DNA from: Helicocarpus griseus UAMH5409
Lineage: Eukaryota > Ascomycota > Eurotiomycetes > Onygenales > Ajellomycetaceae
DNA: 64,000 nucleotides
Assembly: GCA_002573585.1 (NCBI GenBank)
Contig: PDNB01000012.1
Span: 229,177 to 293,176 of the forward strand
Direction of reading: 5' to 3'
How positions within the stretch are numbered: position 1 is the stretch's first letter; each line of letters starts with the position of its first letter. Positions 11,620 through 23,116 of this stretch are shown here, piece by piece. A program made the translations under genes and the position numbers. The notes under the pieces were generated by a model. That model was not told where the DNA came from and did no database searches. It was given only the letters and a program-made list of their open reading frames with translations.

Positions 11620-13378
11620 TTACAGATCCTTCGTCCTCTCATCGCTCTCCCTTATCCACCTCTCCACCTTCTCCTTGTCCCTAACCTGGAATCCAACCTT
11701 GAACGGCTTCGGATCCAATGTCAGCGACGTCTTGGTCGCATTCGACTCCAGCGCATCCAAAATTGGATGATCCGCGGGATTCTTCGCGGGTACCATGCGG
11801 AAAGCAGAAATGAGCCTGATGAAAGCCGTGTAGAGCTCGCGGTTGGCGAGGTGAGAGCCGGCGCACATGCGCGAGCCGGCGCCGTAGGCGTAGTGCGGAG
11901 TGCCAGAGCCGTCGGTGGTGTTCAGGTAGCGATCTGGCTCAAAGAGATGTGGGTTTTTGAAGTGGTTGGAGTCGTAGTCGGCGGCGTAGGCATTCTGGTT
12001 GACGAGGTTAGTATGAGTGTGAAGTTGACTGAGGAGCGCTTATAGAGGGTGAGGTACCATGAAGAATGTAGTGCCTGCTGGGATGACTGCGTCCTTGTAA
12101 GGGATGTCCTTGGTGCTGACGCGGGGAAGGCAGATGGGGATGACGGTAAAGAAGCGGAGAATTTCCTTGACCAGAGCAGTGATGTAGGGGACTTTCTCTT
12201 CGATGAGGCACTTTTCCCAAGCGTCTCCGTCTGGATATACTTTCATGATTTCGTTGTAGGCGCGCTTTTGGATTTCCTGGCCGTGTTCGCTGGCAAGATA
12301 GGCAATGCCCATAATCAGATTTCCGGGAACAGTGTCCAGACCAGCAGAGACCATGGTCAGGCAAATGGATTTGATTTCCGCTGTCATGTGTGTTAGAATA
12401 GGGTATGTATATGGGGTTTTGGAATTATAATGCACAATTACTCACCTTCGTTTAGTTTTGCCTCCGGATCTTTCAGAATATTACCGGTGATACATGGTTT
12501 GTCCGTGCCATTCTTCATCCTCTCTCTAAGCATGTCCAATAGGAGAGACAAATATTTATCCCTTCGCAAACGGAATTCCTTTGCCTCTGAGTTGCGGCTA
12601 GGCCACAATCTAAGCAAGGGAACATAGTCTTGCCAGTTATTGCTCGTACTCCTAAAATTGCTGACAATGCGCTCAACATGGCAGATCTCCTTGAGTAACT
12701 CGTTGTCAATGCTTCCATCAATACGAATGCCATAGTTTAAGGTTAAGCTCGTGTTCAGCGCAAACCGCTGGAAGTATGCGTTGGGATCAACGTCCACTGT
12801 CCCTTCTTTGCTGTCGTTGAGCAGTTCCTTGATGCTGACGTTGGATTCCAAATCAATGATAGGCATGTACGACTGGACAGCTGGACGGTTGAGAGCAGTA
12901 GCTGCAGCCTTACGTCGTCTCTTGCACGACTCATCCCACGGAGATGTGCCGATGGTGAAGCCTTGGGAACTGGAGACCACAGTGTGGAAGGTATGCAGCG
13001 TTGGGCGGGAAATTAGAGAGGATTGGTGAGTGATCCAAAAATACTTGACGGAGTCAAAAGTATTGGCAAAGATGATTCTCTATAGTGATACCATATCAGT
13101 CTCAGTATATAATTTCACTTTCCTATTCAGGGACGATGCCATACCTTGTTCCCCAGCCGCACTTGGAACACCTCTCCATACTTTTGCACCCAATTTGCAG
13201 CTCTTTTCGCATGTTCTTCGCCCAGTTGTATAAGGTTTCCAAATATAGGGACACCGGGGATTTCAGACAAGTTCTTTATTTTGGGTACGTCGGTTTTGTT
13301 GAGATATCTGATCACGAAAAAGCCGACCGCAATTGCGGCTATCGCGAGCGTTTGGAGGCCCATATTTGAGCTTGGCAC
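11620..13378 (-). CDS. CYP504-family cytochrome P450 (phenylacetate hydroxylase type)
   Basis: Predicted ER-anchored monooxygenase of 521 residues, encoded by exons 13378-13145, 13079-12446, 12380-12058 and 11994-11620 (all phases consistent). An N-terminal membrane anchor (LQTLAIAAIAVGFFVIRYL) is followed by the Pro-rich hinge VPGVPIFGN. The I-helix reads AGLDTVPGNL, the K-helix ExxR is in VKEILRFF, and the heme loop YGAGSRMCAG has its Cys ligand at residue 441. The blocks SSSQGFTIGTSPWDESCKRR and ALNRPAVQSYMPIIDLES are characteristic of Aspergillus PhacA/PhacB (CYP504A/B), which hydroxylate phenylacetate or its 3-hydroxy derivative on the way to homogentisate. I cannot separate the A and B types by eye. 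No other homogentisate-pathway gene is in the window. Confidence 0.92.
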
Positions 13379-16300
13379 TTCAGCAAGGAGGTATGACAGA
13401 AAGTGGGCGGCTCAAGGTGGGATTAACAACAGCAATGTTCCTGCAGTCAAGGCAAAAATGGACTCGTTTAAACCACTCTGGCCATCAAGATTTAGCGGTG
13501 AAAGAACGTTCCGGTCGAAATATGCAAGGAGGTGCACCACTGCTTTTCAACTGCCCAGACTATCTGGATAACGGAAGAATAACGGAGGACGTAAGCGCGG
13601 TGAGGATGCCTGAGTAATGTACGGCAAAAAGCATTGCGAGATGGCTTGAGCGAGAGGTTGCAGGGCAATATATATGCGGATGCATACTTTGTGGTTTCTA
13701 TGCCGTCGATGCCGTCGATGCCATGCAGCGGGCGCGGTGAATTCCGCACACCGCTGCTGTCCACAAGCAGTTAGACCCGTACACCACGGGGTCCTGGCAG
13801 CGTATGGTAATTAACACGGCCCCGGATTTGCGGGGAAACCAAGCGTTTTGCGGGGTAACGTCCCGTACCGGGATTGGGCGGAGAGTTTCCCCCGCACGGC
13901 TATTTTCGGCTGGTCGAGGCTATTTCCGCACTCACCCCCCAGAGCGCGGAATTACAGACACTGCACGTGACATGGCCCAGGGGACCTCGGGATGGAAAAG
14001 GTATCAACTTCTGTCGACGTAGATATAGGATGTCTGTGGGACTTAGCGCCTATCTACAGCTTCAATCGGTCGTATTTGACCTTGCTTTGGTGTCAAATCA
14101 GAGCTTCATTCCATGTCGTATGGCGGCAACTCCTCCAGGTTATTCAAGGCCAATTTTTTGGCCCTTGTGCTTCAAGCGTCGATTCTATATACCAAGGCGT
14201 CCAGTGACTCCGCTATGCAGGGTCGTATACCAAAAGGGAATCTTTCCGCATGTCATTAGCTACCCTTTGCACAGCTCTGCGGCAGATTTCAAGACAGTAT
14301 GTCGGCCAATCTATCAAGATTTCAAGATTTTGCCGGGGCTCATATCGGATCCACTTCAAAATAGAAAAGGTGTCTGCAAAATTGCTTTTGATGGCGGTTA
14401 AACGGAAGTAATGAAGCGCGGGATTTCACCGTCTCAACCAACAACTCTGCAGTAATAGTCCTGCACGGTACCCCATTTGACTGCAAAGATGAGCAACTTG
14501 ATGATACTGATTAGAATAACTTCTATCACTGCCACTCATCCAAAACGCTTTTGCTCAATTTGCACTGCCTCGACTTGAGGAACTGCACTCAAGCCAGGAA
14601 AAATTGCACTGTGATTCCCACTCATCTCATGGGTCCCTTCGAACCTTTTTTCCCTGTTCACGGACGGACCTTGTCCTCAGCAACGGAGCAACAACTTTGC
14701 GTGTGTGTGGTAGTGTGCAGAAGCTGATGATCAAGAAGCGACAGCTCTCCTATTATTGAATACTAAATATAGAGGAATGATCTGGAGCTGGCCCCCCAAG
14801 AACATGAGCCAGAGGTTCCTTCACCTGTAAATGGACAAATGGAGATCTGTCGTCCGCTGCTTCGCAAAGAACGAGATGAATGAAGTAGACGTTTTCCAGA
14901 ACTGGCCCGACAGATGCGGCTCTTCTTCTTTTCAGTCTCAGCTTGATACTAGAACTCATCACCCCCACTATTTGTCACGCAATATTGCATAACGTAGCAG
15001 TGTCACATCAAGCTTGTCAGTGGGTTTAAGTCGAAGTTGTGCTGCCCTCAGCGTCACAGTTCAATGAAGTTAATTGAGTGCGAAGTGCTAGTATTGAGGC
15101 AAGGCAATAACGAACAAAGTGCATCAGCAACGTGGTAGCTATTTATGCTCCTCCAAGCTGAAAATATCCCACTATTGCTATTATTATTGATTAGTTTGAC
15201 AACTGCGTCGGCAATGTCTTGGATGTAAGTTTGTTCGTCGCCAAAGGCAGCTATGCACTCCAAGGCTGCCACCACGAGCCACGTGACTCTGAGACCGGCT
15301 CGGCAAATCTCAATCTGGCATCGGGCCGGCTATTTTCCGTCTTCTCAATCCATCTCATCAACGACTCGTCAGACGCCGTGCCTCAAAACATCCAAACCAC
15401 GGCTCTCGTTATGCACAGAACAATCCAATGTGCGTGCTCGTTTAGCCCATATATTCTTGACACTTGGCAATATCCTTTGTCCTTGGATAAGACGCGGAGT
15501 GTACGGAGTACCCTGAGCACACAGTGGATGGAATCTTAGAATGATGAGTATGATATTCAATTTCCAAGTTCGGAGTGTAACAGCTCGAAATTCCAGAACC
15601 AAGGAATTATTTTTCAATAGCGTATTCATCCTGCGCCGATTGGATAAGGAGGCCCCTTGTCCGCTTATTTCCCCGTTTTCCTTCCCTTTTCTTTCCTTCC
15701 CTATTTTACTACGCGCCAGCGCTTGAGCATACTTCAAGTTGGCTTTAATCCTTATAGGAAACTACAGCGTGTCTCGTGTACTCCGTACTAATTGCTGATC
15801 CAGTCATGCTTCTACATGCACGGCTGCTCATGTTCTGGATAATGTCTGTTGTGTTTGGATATACCAGATTTTTCAAACCAAGTTTTGTTATTGGCTCCGG
15901 AGCTTTCATCTGCATCTATCATGCCATAAATGATCAGCCTGCGGTTCCTCGCATCGATGCCAAGCCATGTGTTGCCAATCCTCCCTTTTCCCACAATCTT
16001 TTTTCTGGGCTTAGGTCAAAAACGCCCTCACACCGGAAAAGCCCTTGTGCTACGCGTTCTCCGAGATGTTCTTTCTCCCATAAATGTCTCAGAGTTTATG
16101 CTTTGATATGCATCTATAAGAACCGAAAGATTGCTATGACGCCACTATAACTACATGCCGGAGTTATACATCATGGCGGTGAAATTATCGAACTTTCCTT
16201 GCAGCGAAGAACAATGGGATGCGGGTCCCTGACTGGGTCGATTTTACATTTAAAACCGCTTCGATTGTCTCGAGGATAATATCTATGCAATCATATTCCT

Positions 16301-16408
16301 CTGCTTCCACAACATAACTTAAATTTTTCCACTTATGCTCACATCTCTCTCGTGCTGTTTATCTTTATCGTTTTACGTCCCATCCTAGTTCATATAGTGA
16401 CGGGCAGA
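13379..16408. other. 3-kb gene-free stretch between divergent P450 and MFS genes
   Basis: The longest gap of the left half. A 175-codon ORF (13874-14401, +) has no recognisable family and an atypical composition. A short 9-bp tandem (atgccgtcg) lies near 13697-13720, and two TTTGCGGGG copies lie 28 bp apart near 13827-13860. Two copies of an 11-mer (GTACGGAGTAC at 15501, its reverse complement at 15778) are reported separately. No transposon ORF is seen. Confidence 0.45.
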
Positions 16409-18086
16409 ATGGCCGACTCGTCCAAGGAAATAGCGTGCACTCCAGTTCCCACAGAGACACAGTGGCTCGAGTCAATTGATAAGATAGCCGAAAAGAAAGT
16501 CGTCCGGAAATGCGATATCCATGTCATCCCGATACTCTCCTTTCTTATGTGTTTGTCATTTTTGGACCGTATCAACATCGGGAATGCTCGTCTTCAAGGC
16601 CTAGAGAAGGATTTGGCCATGAGCGGCAATGATTTCAACATCGCGCTGTTCATATTTTTCGTGCCATACATCCTCTTCGAAGTTCCGTGCAATATCATCC
16701 TCAAGAAAATGGCCCCTTCAACTTGGCTTAGTGTTGTCATGGTAGGATGGGGTTAGTTTGTGCCTGCCATCATCTTTCTCGTCCAAATGCTCAACGATAT
16801 TCTAGGTCTCCTCACTGTCTTCCAGGGTCTCACTACTAGCTTTGCTGGTTTGGTAGTATGCCGTTTCTTCATCGGCCTTTTCGAAGCAGGATTTTTCCCA
16901 GGTATATCCTCACGATTCTGGGTATTTTCTCCCCGCTTATCTGACACGCTTAGGTTGTATATACCTCATCTCCATGTATTATAAACGACACGAACTCCAG
17001 ACACGAGTCAACTTCTTCATTGCCTGCGCTACTATGGCAGGGTCATTTAGTGGCGTAAGACACCCCAATGTTTTGCAGATAACTCAGGGCTAACTATCAT
17101 TGGCAGCTTTTGGCGTACTTTATTGCCGGAATGGATGGCGCTCGTGGCTATAGGAGCTGGCGCTGGATCTTCATTCTTGAAGGCGCTGCAACCGTGGTGG
17201 CCGCCGCGTTTTCGAAGTGGATGATTCCAGATTGGCCTGAAACCGCGAAATTTCTCACGGAAGGCGAAAGAAAGGTTCTAGTCCATCGGCTAGAAATGGA
17301 AATCAAAAGCGCTAAGATGGACAGGTTGGATAAACCCGCCATGAAGCGTGCTTTTTTCGATGTGAAAATATACCTTGGGTAAGAACCATCTGAACAGGCT
17401 CATTTAGGGACATTGCAGTTAATGATGACATGCTCCTCTTTAGAACCATCATGTATATCGGCATCGTCAGCAGTGCCTATGCCATTAGCTTCTTCACCCC
17501 CACCATCATCAACCAGCTTGGCTGGGAAGCACTTGACGCTCAACTCATGGCAATTCCGGTATTTGGCGCGGGTGCCTGCGTCTCAATGGCGGTAGCATTC
17601 ATATCGGATTGGTTGCGGCATCGGTTTACATTCGTCCTTTGCGCATCCATTTTCGCGTCTGTCGGGTACATAATCCTTCTGTGCCAGCAATCAGTGAGTC
17701 TGGGGGTAAGCTACTTTGCGGTTTTCGCCATTTCGGTGGGTACATTCACGGCACATCCTATCACGATCACCTGGCTCAGTAACAACATGGGCGGGCATTA
17801 CAAGCGCGGCATATCATCCGCAATGCAAATCGGGATTGGAAATATCGGCGGAATTATTGCAAGCAATCTCTTCTTCCGCTCCGAAGCGCCATTGTACCCC
17901 TCAGGATATGGAGGTTGTCTTGCACTAGTTTGTGTATGCGGCATCACGTGTGTCGTGTTCTTCTTCTATTTGCGAAGGGAAAATCGTATCCGTGACAAAG
18001 GTCTTCGGGATAATTTACTGCAGCTGCCCGAAAACGAGGTTGATAACCTCGGGGACGACCATCCGAGCTTTAGATTTAGCTATTGA
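16409..18086 (+). CDS. DAL5-family MFS permease (allantoate/nicotinate-type anion:cation symporter)
   Basis: Predicted plasma-membrane carrier of 484 residues. Exons 16409-16751, 16806-16901, 16954-17054, 17107-17378 and 17444-18086 join in frame. The ATG at 16409 is chosen over the upstream 16352 because MADSSKEIACTP begins a typical soluble N-terminus, while the upstream extension would add a false hydrophobic segment. Family marks are RKCDIHVIPILSFLMCLSFL with the following DRINIGNAR loop, the helix-4 motif CRFFIGLFEAGFFPG (assembled across a splice junction), YRSWRWIFILEGAATV, and WLSNNMGGHYKR in the C-terminal half. These mark the ACS/DAL5 branch (allantoate, nicotinate, pantothenate and related small acids). 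The substrate cannot be read from sequence. Confidence 0.92.
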
Positions 18087-20081
18087 GTGGCTGGATATTT
18101 CCCTCAAGCTAAATACTTTTCTCATTTATCGGAATTACTTTGTTCGGCATGAATTTTCTTTTTATATAACTTATACCAAAAGTCCTTGTATTTCTTTTAA
18201 TCATCCATACAGGCTATCTTACTTTTTTATTTTTATTTTTATTTCTATTTTTATTTTTTATTTTTCAAAAATTAGCTGATGACGCCTTTTTTGCACCCTT
18301 TATACTGTCATATTAGTGAGCTTCTAATGGACATATCTCGTGTTACTTTGAAAACACATATATTTTCAAAAAAGCAATGGATTGATATTTTGATGATGCT
18401 TGGGCTTTTAATATTGAGGCCCTTGTGCATGCTACGCGTTAGAGATTTCCAATTTGGTTTGAATCTTTGCTTTTGCCTTTTCATCTTCTCTTTCTCGCAA
18501 TGTTTTATCTATGACCAAATCATTTAACTTATGAGATCTCAATAAATATACGGACAGTTAAAATGCTGAATGCCACTTCTTACTTTTAGAACGAGGTAGA
18601 AACCAAAAAAGATGTGTAACATTACTTCGAAAACGCTAGTTTTCGCATCCGTGGCGGTCTTGTTGCGTACCGGGTAGACTATCAGGCCTTTTAAACGGAT
18701 ATGGGAGTTTTAAAAGAGACTGAGACCTGGTGGTAGATGGGTCCAGAGCTCAGGTAAATCTGTAATTGTCCATCACTTGCCTAATTGCCAAAGCAAATCA
18801 TTAAGTTGTGGAAACATTTTTGCTTTACTACTATGCGATCTTACACTGCCATGATGGGCTTGTTCAAGGTGTTATTATTACTAGCAGAGTTGCTATACTC
18901 CGTGCGGTCTTGGTCAATTATGTTTCCTCGCGTTCTTTCCAACTTTGATATCTGATACCAGCCGTTGCAGCCAAAATAAGCTTCCAAGCTTGTTTGGTGG
19001 AGCCCCAGATTGTGGGCCCAGATGGGTCCGAGTAACCAGGTTAGGAAAGGCGGCTTGAAACAGTGGCTTAGTCAGCGGTGGCGGAACGGAACAACGTAGC
19101 GGCGGAGCGGAGAAGTCGAACACGATCTCAAGTCTGCAGCTGGTTGCAGTGTTGCACATGTCTAGCCTCAATAGGAATGTCGCTGGTGAGGAGCTGGGGA
19201 TTATACGGCGGGGTTGGCTGTGATGTATGCGCGTGCGATCAGATGACAACGCCTCGGCTGTCGGGGGGAAAGCTCTAAGATCTCTGGGAGACCGCCACAA
19301 TTTCTGGGCTTTGGTTGGCTGGGATTGCTGCTGCTTAAACTGCTAATCTTCCCTAGGAGGCGATATCGCCGCCGGACTGGGAACTGGGGGAGACTAGCCA
19401 GCGCCCAACGGGCCAACAACACCGCTAAGCACGCCAGCAGCTGGACCATGGTCCACTCGCCAACGGCATTCGTGAGAAAAGTCGGGCGGCGACAATAGCT
19501 GTCTTCGAACCTCTCTCCGCCTCTCGTTCCTCTTCTCTTCTTTTCTCATTCACATATTCTGAATTGTTTGTTTGCTTCGTGTTCCCGCTACTAGCAACCA
19601 TATATCTTACACGCAAAGTTCAAAGAAAGAAGCCCCGTTAAGGTTCAAAGAAATAACGATCTTCGGGGGAATAACGCTCTTTCGCCTCCCATCCTCTACT
19701 TCTTTTCAATTCCAATTCTCTCCTCCAACTTCCTCTTTCGCCTCACGCTTCATACCAAATGCACAACAGAAACCTAGCTTGAGCAGATTGTGCATGAAAT
19801 CCTCCAATTTTTAGATTTCACAGCAAGAAACAGTGCTCAATCACCCGCCAATCAGCCATTCCTTCGAGCACATGCCCTGGTCCATGCTTGTACAAGCTTG
19901 ACATTAAGCCTCCCCTGCTACATTTGCATGCTGCTGTTGGGCAGCTAAGGCTACTCCGCATTCAAGAAAACAATCTCCCTACCTTCATCCTTCTTTTTTC
20001 CGCTCTGAAGTTTGTCCTTGGACAAGCTGAAGAACTATACTGGATCACTATATAGGAGGAAAATACACCTCCTCCACGGTC
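18087..20081. other. Intergenic region, AT-rich then mixed
   Basis: About 2 kb. The first 450 bases are very T-rich with a TTTTA repeat, typical of 3' flanking DNA. The remainder (18.9-20.0 kb) is more GC-balanced and probably carries the leader of the gene at 20082, including a CT-rich stretch near 19670-19760. Only short uninformative ORFs are present. Confidence 0.45.
18222..18265. repeat. T-rich microsatellite (TTTTA/TTTTTA units)
   Basis: Imperfect run of T5-6 A units shortly after the MFS stop codon. Simple low-complexity DNA in the 3' flank. Confidence 0.8.
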
Positions 20082-21089
20082 ATGGCAGACACCTACACAA
20101 GTTCACCAACAACAACACAACGGCCACGGCACTACGCCACTTACCCCGCGGGGAATCCCAGCAAGGAGGACGAGATCAAGAACAATAATGCGGACAGATT
20201 GGACAAACAGAACAAAAAGGAACGCAAAAGATCTCTCTTTGCTCTCTTGGGCAAGCTGTCCAGCTCCAGATCCTCCAGCCGTTCGCCATCACCCTTCCCC
20301 TCCCCCCCTCCCCTATGTTCCTCGCCCTCCACCCCACCGCAGCTAGATTCGACCGAAGCTCGCCGCGCCTCGCACCCTCTCACACCTCCAACATCAACTT
20401 CTTTGGTTTCAATCAATTTGAAACCAGCAGAATATGTCCAACGGATAAAGAGCCTACTCGCCAATTCTCGAAAAGCACCCCCTTCTCCATTAACCTCGTC
20501 TTCGCACCACTCCGCTCCAAATAATGTCGACCATGTCGAGGCCAATCGAAACAGACAGTATCGTGATAACGTCGCCGACGGCGATGGGGAGCCACATCGG
20601 CGCAGCCAAATGATACCAATCAAACGAATGATACCGACGTCGCCTGTCTTATCTGAGAGTAAAATCTACAACAATGATAGTACCGGCAGGAATACAGCAA
20701 AACCCGCTCAGGATCAGACTCGCACGCCCTCACCTCTCCTCCCTCCTGCACCTCAAACAACCTTATTGACCCCCCTCAAGGAAAGCAAATTTTGTACTTT
20801 CTTGCGCAGTCCGCCCAGGTCCAACACTCCATTAACTCAGTACAACATCGACTCGTTACAGGCTGAACTGGCTGGAAAACCAGAGGCAGCCCGTGGCGCG
20901 ATTGATGTTTCGAAACCGAATCCTCTGGGCGCGGACGGAGATGACGATTATGATGAGCTATTGGAGTTGGGCCGCAGCGCAAGGGGGTTGGGAAGAGATG
21001 AGGAATTTAGCAGATCTAGAGAGAAGTTGGTTAATGGAGTGGAAAAGTGGTTGAATGGGGTGCAGGAGGGTGCGGGGCTGGAGAATTGA
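20082..21089 (+). CDS. Ser/Pro-rich low-complexity protein, unknown function
   Basis: Single-exon ORF of 335 residues with a good start context (cggtcATGGCAG). The N-terminal third is basic (KKERKRSLFALLGKL) followed by a Ser/Arg/Pro run (SSSRSSSRSPSPFPSPPP). The C-terminal 70 residues are acidic and helical (GDDDYDELLELGRSARG and EKLVNGVEKWLNGVQ), which looks like the conserved part. It has no membrane segment or cysteine motif. It is probably disordered and many Ser-Pro sites could be phosphorylated; that is inference. Third positions are C-rich to about 20900, then G-rich. Confidence 0.7.
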   Translation: MADTYTSSPTTTQRPRHYATYPAGNPSKEDEIKNNNADRLDKQNKKERKRSLFALLGKLSSSRSSSRSPSPFPSPPPLCSSPSTPPQLDSTEARRASHPLTPPTSTSLVSINLKPAEYVQRIKSLLANSRKAPPSPLTSSSHHSAPNNVDHVEANRNRQYRDNVADGDGEPHRRSQMIPIKRMIPTSPVLSESKIYNNDSTGRNTAKPAQDQTRTPSPLLPPAPQTTLLTPLKESKFCTFLRSPPRSNTPLTQYNIDSLQAELAGKPEAARGAIDVSKPNPLGADGDDDYDELLELGRSARGLGRDEEFSRSREKLVNGVEKWLNGVQEGAGLEN

Positions 21090-23116
21090 TGGTGGCCACT
21101 ATGATAGTGGGTGACTTGTTAAGAGGTCAAGGACATGGAGGACACTGGTTTTTTTTTGGTCCGGGGAGGGAGACCTAGTCCAGGTTTCCCGCGTGAAAAT
21201 GGGAAAATAAATCCATTCACGAGGGATCATACGATGGTTGGACTAATCGGAGGCCAATGGACTGTACCCGCCTACATGCCTACGTTAGCACAACGGCCTA
21301 TCGGCTTTGTCCTAGCCCCTTCGCATTCCGTTGTTCCACCCGGCCGAGTATCTTGGCCCTCCGTGGAAATCTTCATCGCGCATCGCGAATAAAAACCAGA
21401 GGACCAAACTCCTGGGTGTTCAACAGTACCGATCCTTACATATACTCGCGTCTCACATTTACCGACATATGCACCCCATACTCAGCCATACAAAAAACAC
21501 GCATCACATTTGAGACAGAGAAGTGCAACAGAACGTGCCTATTTCTTTTTAATAACGACATGACACGACATGACGGCGTTGGAATAAAGCGAATCATTTT
21601 CGATATAGTTCAGTTAGCATATACCCCGTTCCGTCATTTTTTTCACTTTGGTTTAAAAATTCCGCATCCTTCTCTGGCATGCCTTTGTTACCCTTTGTTG
21701 CTATTTTTGTATCTTGTGTGTCTCGGCCTCTTTTTAAACGGCCCGGCGTGCATTATGCATGTTCTATTTTTCTCTTCCTCTTCTTTAATGGTCTGCCATC
21801 TATTGCATAGTACAGTATATCTTTAATAACATGTATGTGGCATTTTTTGTGGCTTATTTTATTCAGCTTCTTGGGGTTTTATCTTTCTTATTTTCTATTG
21901 ACGTCTTATTGACGTTTATTTTGGTTGTACGGTATTAGATGTCCTAAATACACGGCTTGATTAGGAACATAATGGGGATGAAACGTTACGTGATATATCT
22001 GGAAATAGTATCAGGCATATGTTTTTGATGTGATAAAAAGGCTGGCAATCAAACTGCAACTCCGTCATCAGTGAGTCTTTTAGAAAGTGGGAAGAGAAAG
22101 CAAGGTCGGGCCATCAATCAATCCCACAGTCTATCCACTTTCTCATGTCTAATACGGCCCGGCTTGCTTCCCAAGGAGAAGGAGAGCAAGCGGTTCAGGA
22201 AAGAAGAATCTGGCTTTCAAATCGTCTCTGCCCAGCACAGACGTGTGGGTTCCTTTCGATTGTTGGCAACTCATACTATTTACGAAAGCAAGCCCAGTAT
22301 GAGTCCGCCGACGGATACAGCCTGCTCATCTAAAATATCAGATTCTTTGCAAAACAAGTTTTGTTTTAATCCCGCTCATTTCTCGGATGTTTCATGTGCT
22401 CTTTTCCCTTGCTTCTGGTTCAAAACCTACTGTTATCCTGCTGGTGAACAAGTTCATGTTGAGTAAAAGAATGGGGATATACCGTCATCTGGGATATCTA
22501 AATATAAACACAAGGGCTGTGGGGGCCTCGGCGCTAAAGCCCAGCCTTAAAGCTTGGAAAGCGCTTGGGCGCGTCTGCTCCTTTTCCATATCCGGACATC
22601 TTAGAATGATTTAGTTTCAACCACCCACATAAAGTCCAGGTCCCTGGGCATAGACTTGCCATCTCCAGTTTATTGTCATGATTGCTGGATCTTTTACTCT
22701 AACCTAAGTATTCATGATATTTTGGGGCTGAAAAAAGGGGAACACGTTCAAGCTGGTTTGAACTTTGGGGCTGTTTGCACACCGCCAGCGATGGGCCGCA
22801 GGGATGATCAAACGCGGCCCCCGACTGCCCCCAATCATCGTCCCTTAGCCGCCGGGAAGTTAGTTGTCCGGTGCTGGAAACGGGCATGGATCTGCTAGCA
22901 ACCATGTAGTTGTTGGCTCTGTCATGGCATTATCACATCTATCCCGGCCAGGGGCGCAGCTCCGGCAGAGGACCAGGCGTCAAGATGATGGGTATAGAAA
23001 AGCTTTAACGGCCCCCTAAAATTATCCGGAGAGATTTCTCTATCTTTACTTCAAAAGGGCGAACTTTGGTTCGACAAGTTCAGCCGGTCTCTTTCCCTCC
23101 ATAATACAGATCCAAG
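21090..23116. other. Intergenic region, no gene supported
   Basis: About 2 kb of AT-rich DNA with several short ORFs (for example 21257-21826 and 22071-22466) of Phe/Ser/Leu-rich composition and no family resemblance. The last 100 bases before the next gene should hold its promoter and leader. Confidence 0.45.

Noticed and set aside
13874..14401. 175-codon plus-strand ORF
   Set aside because: No family motif, no splice-extended partner, and irregular composition; probably a chance open frame in the gap.
2200..18086. Regulator, P450 and MFS permease as a secondary-metabolite cluster
   Set aside because: No polyketide, peptide or terpene synthase is present, the P450 belongs to a catabolic family, and the genes are widely spaced.
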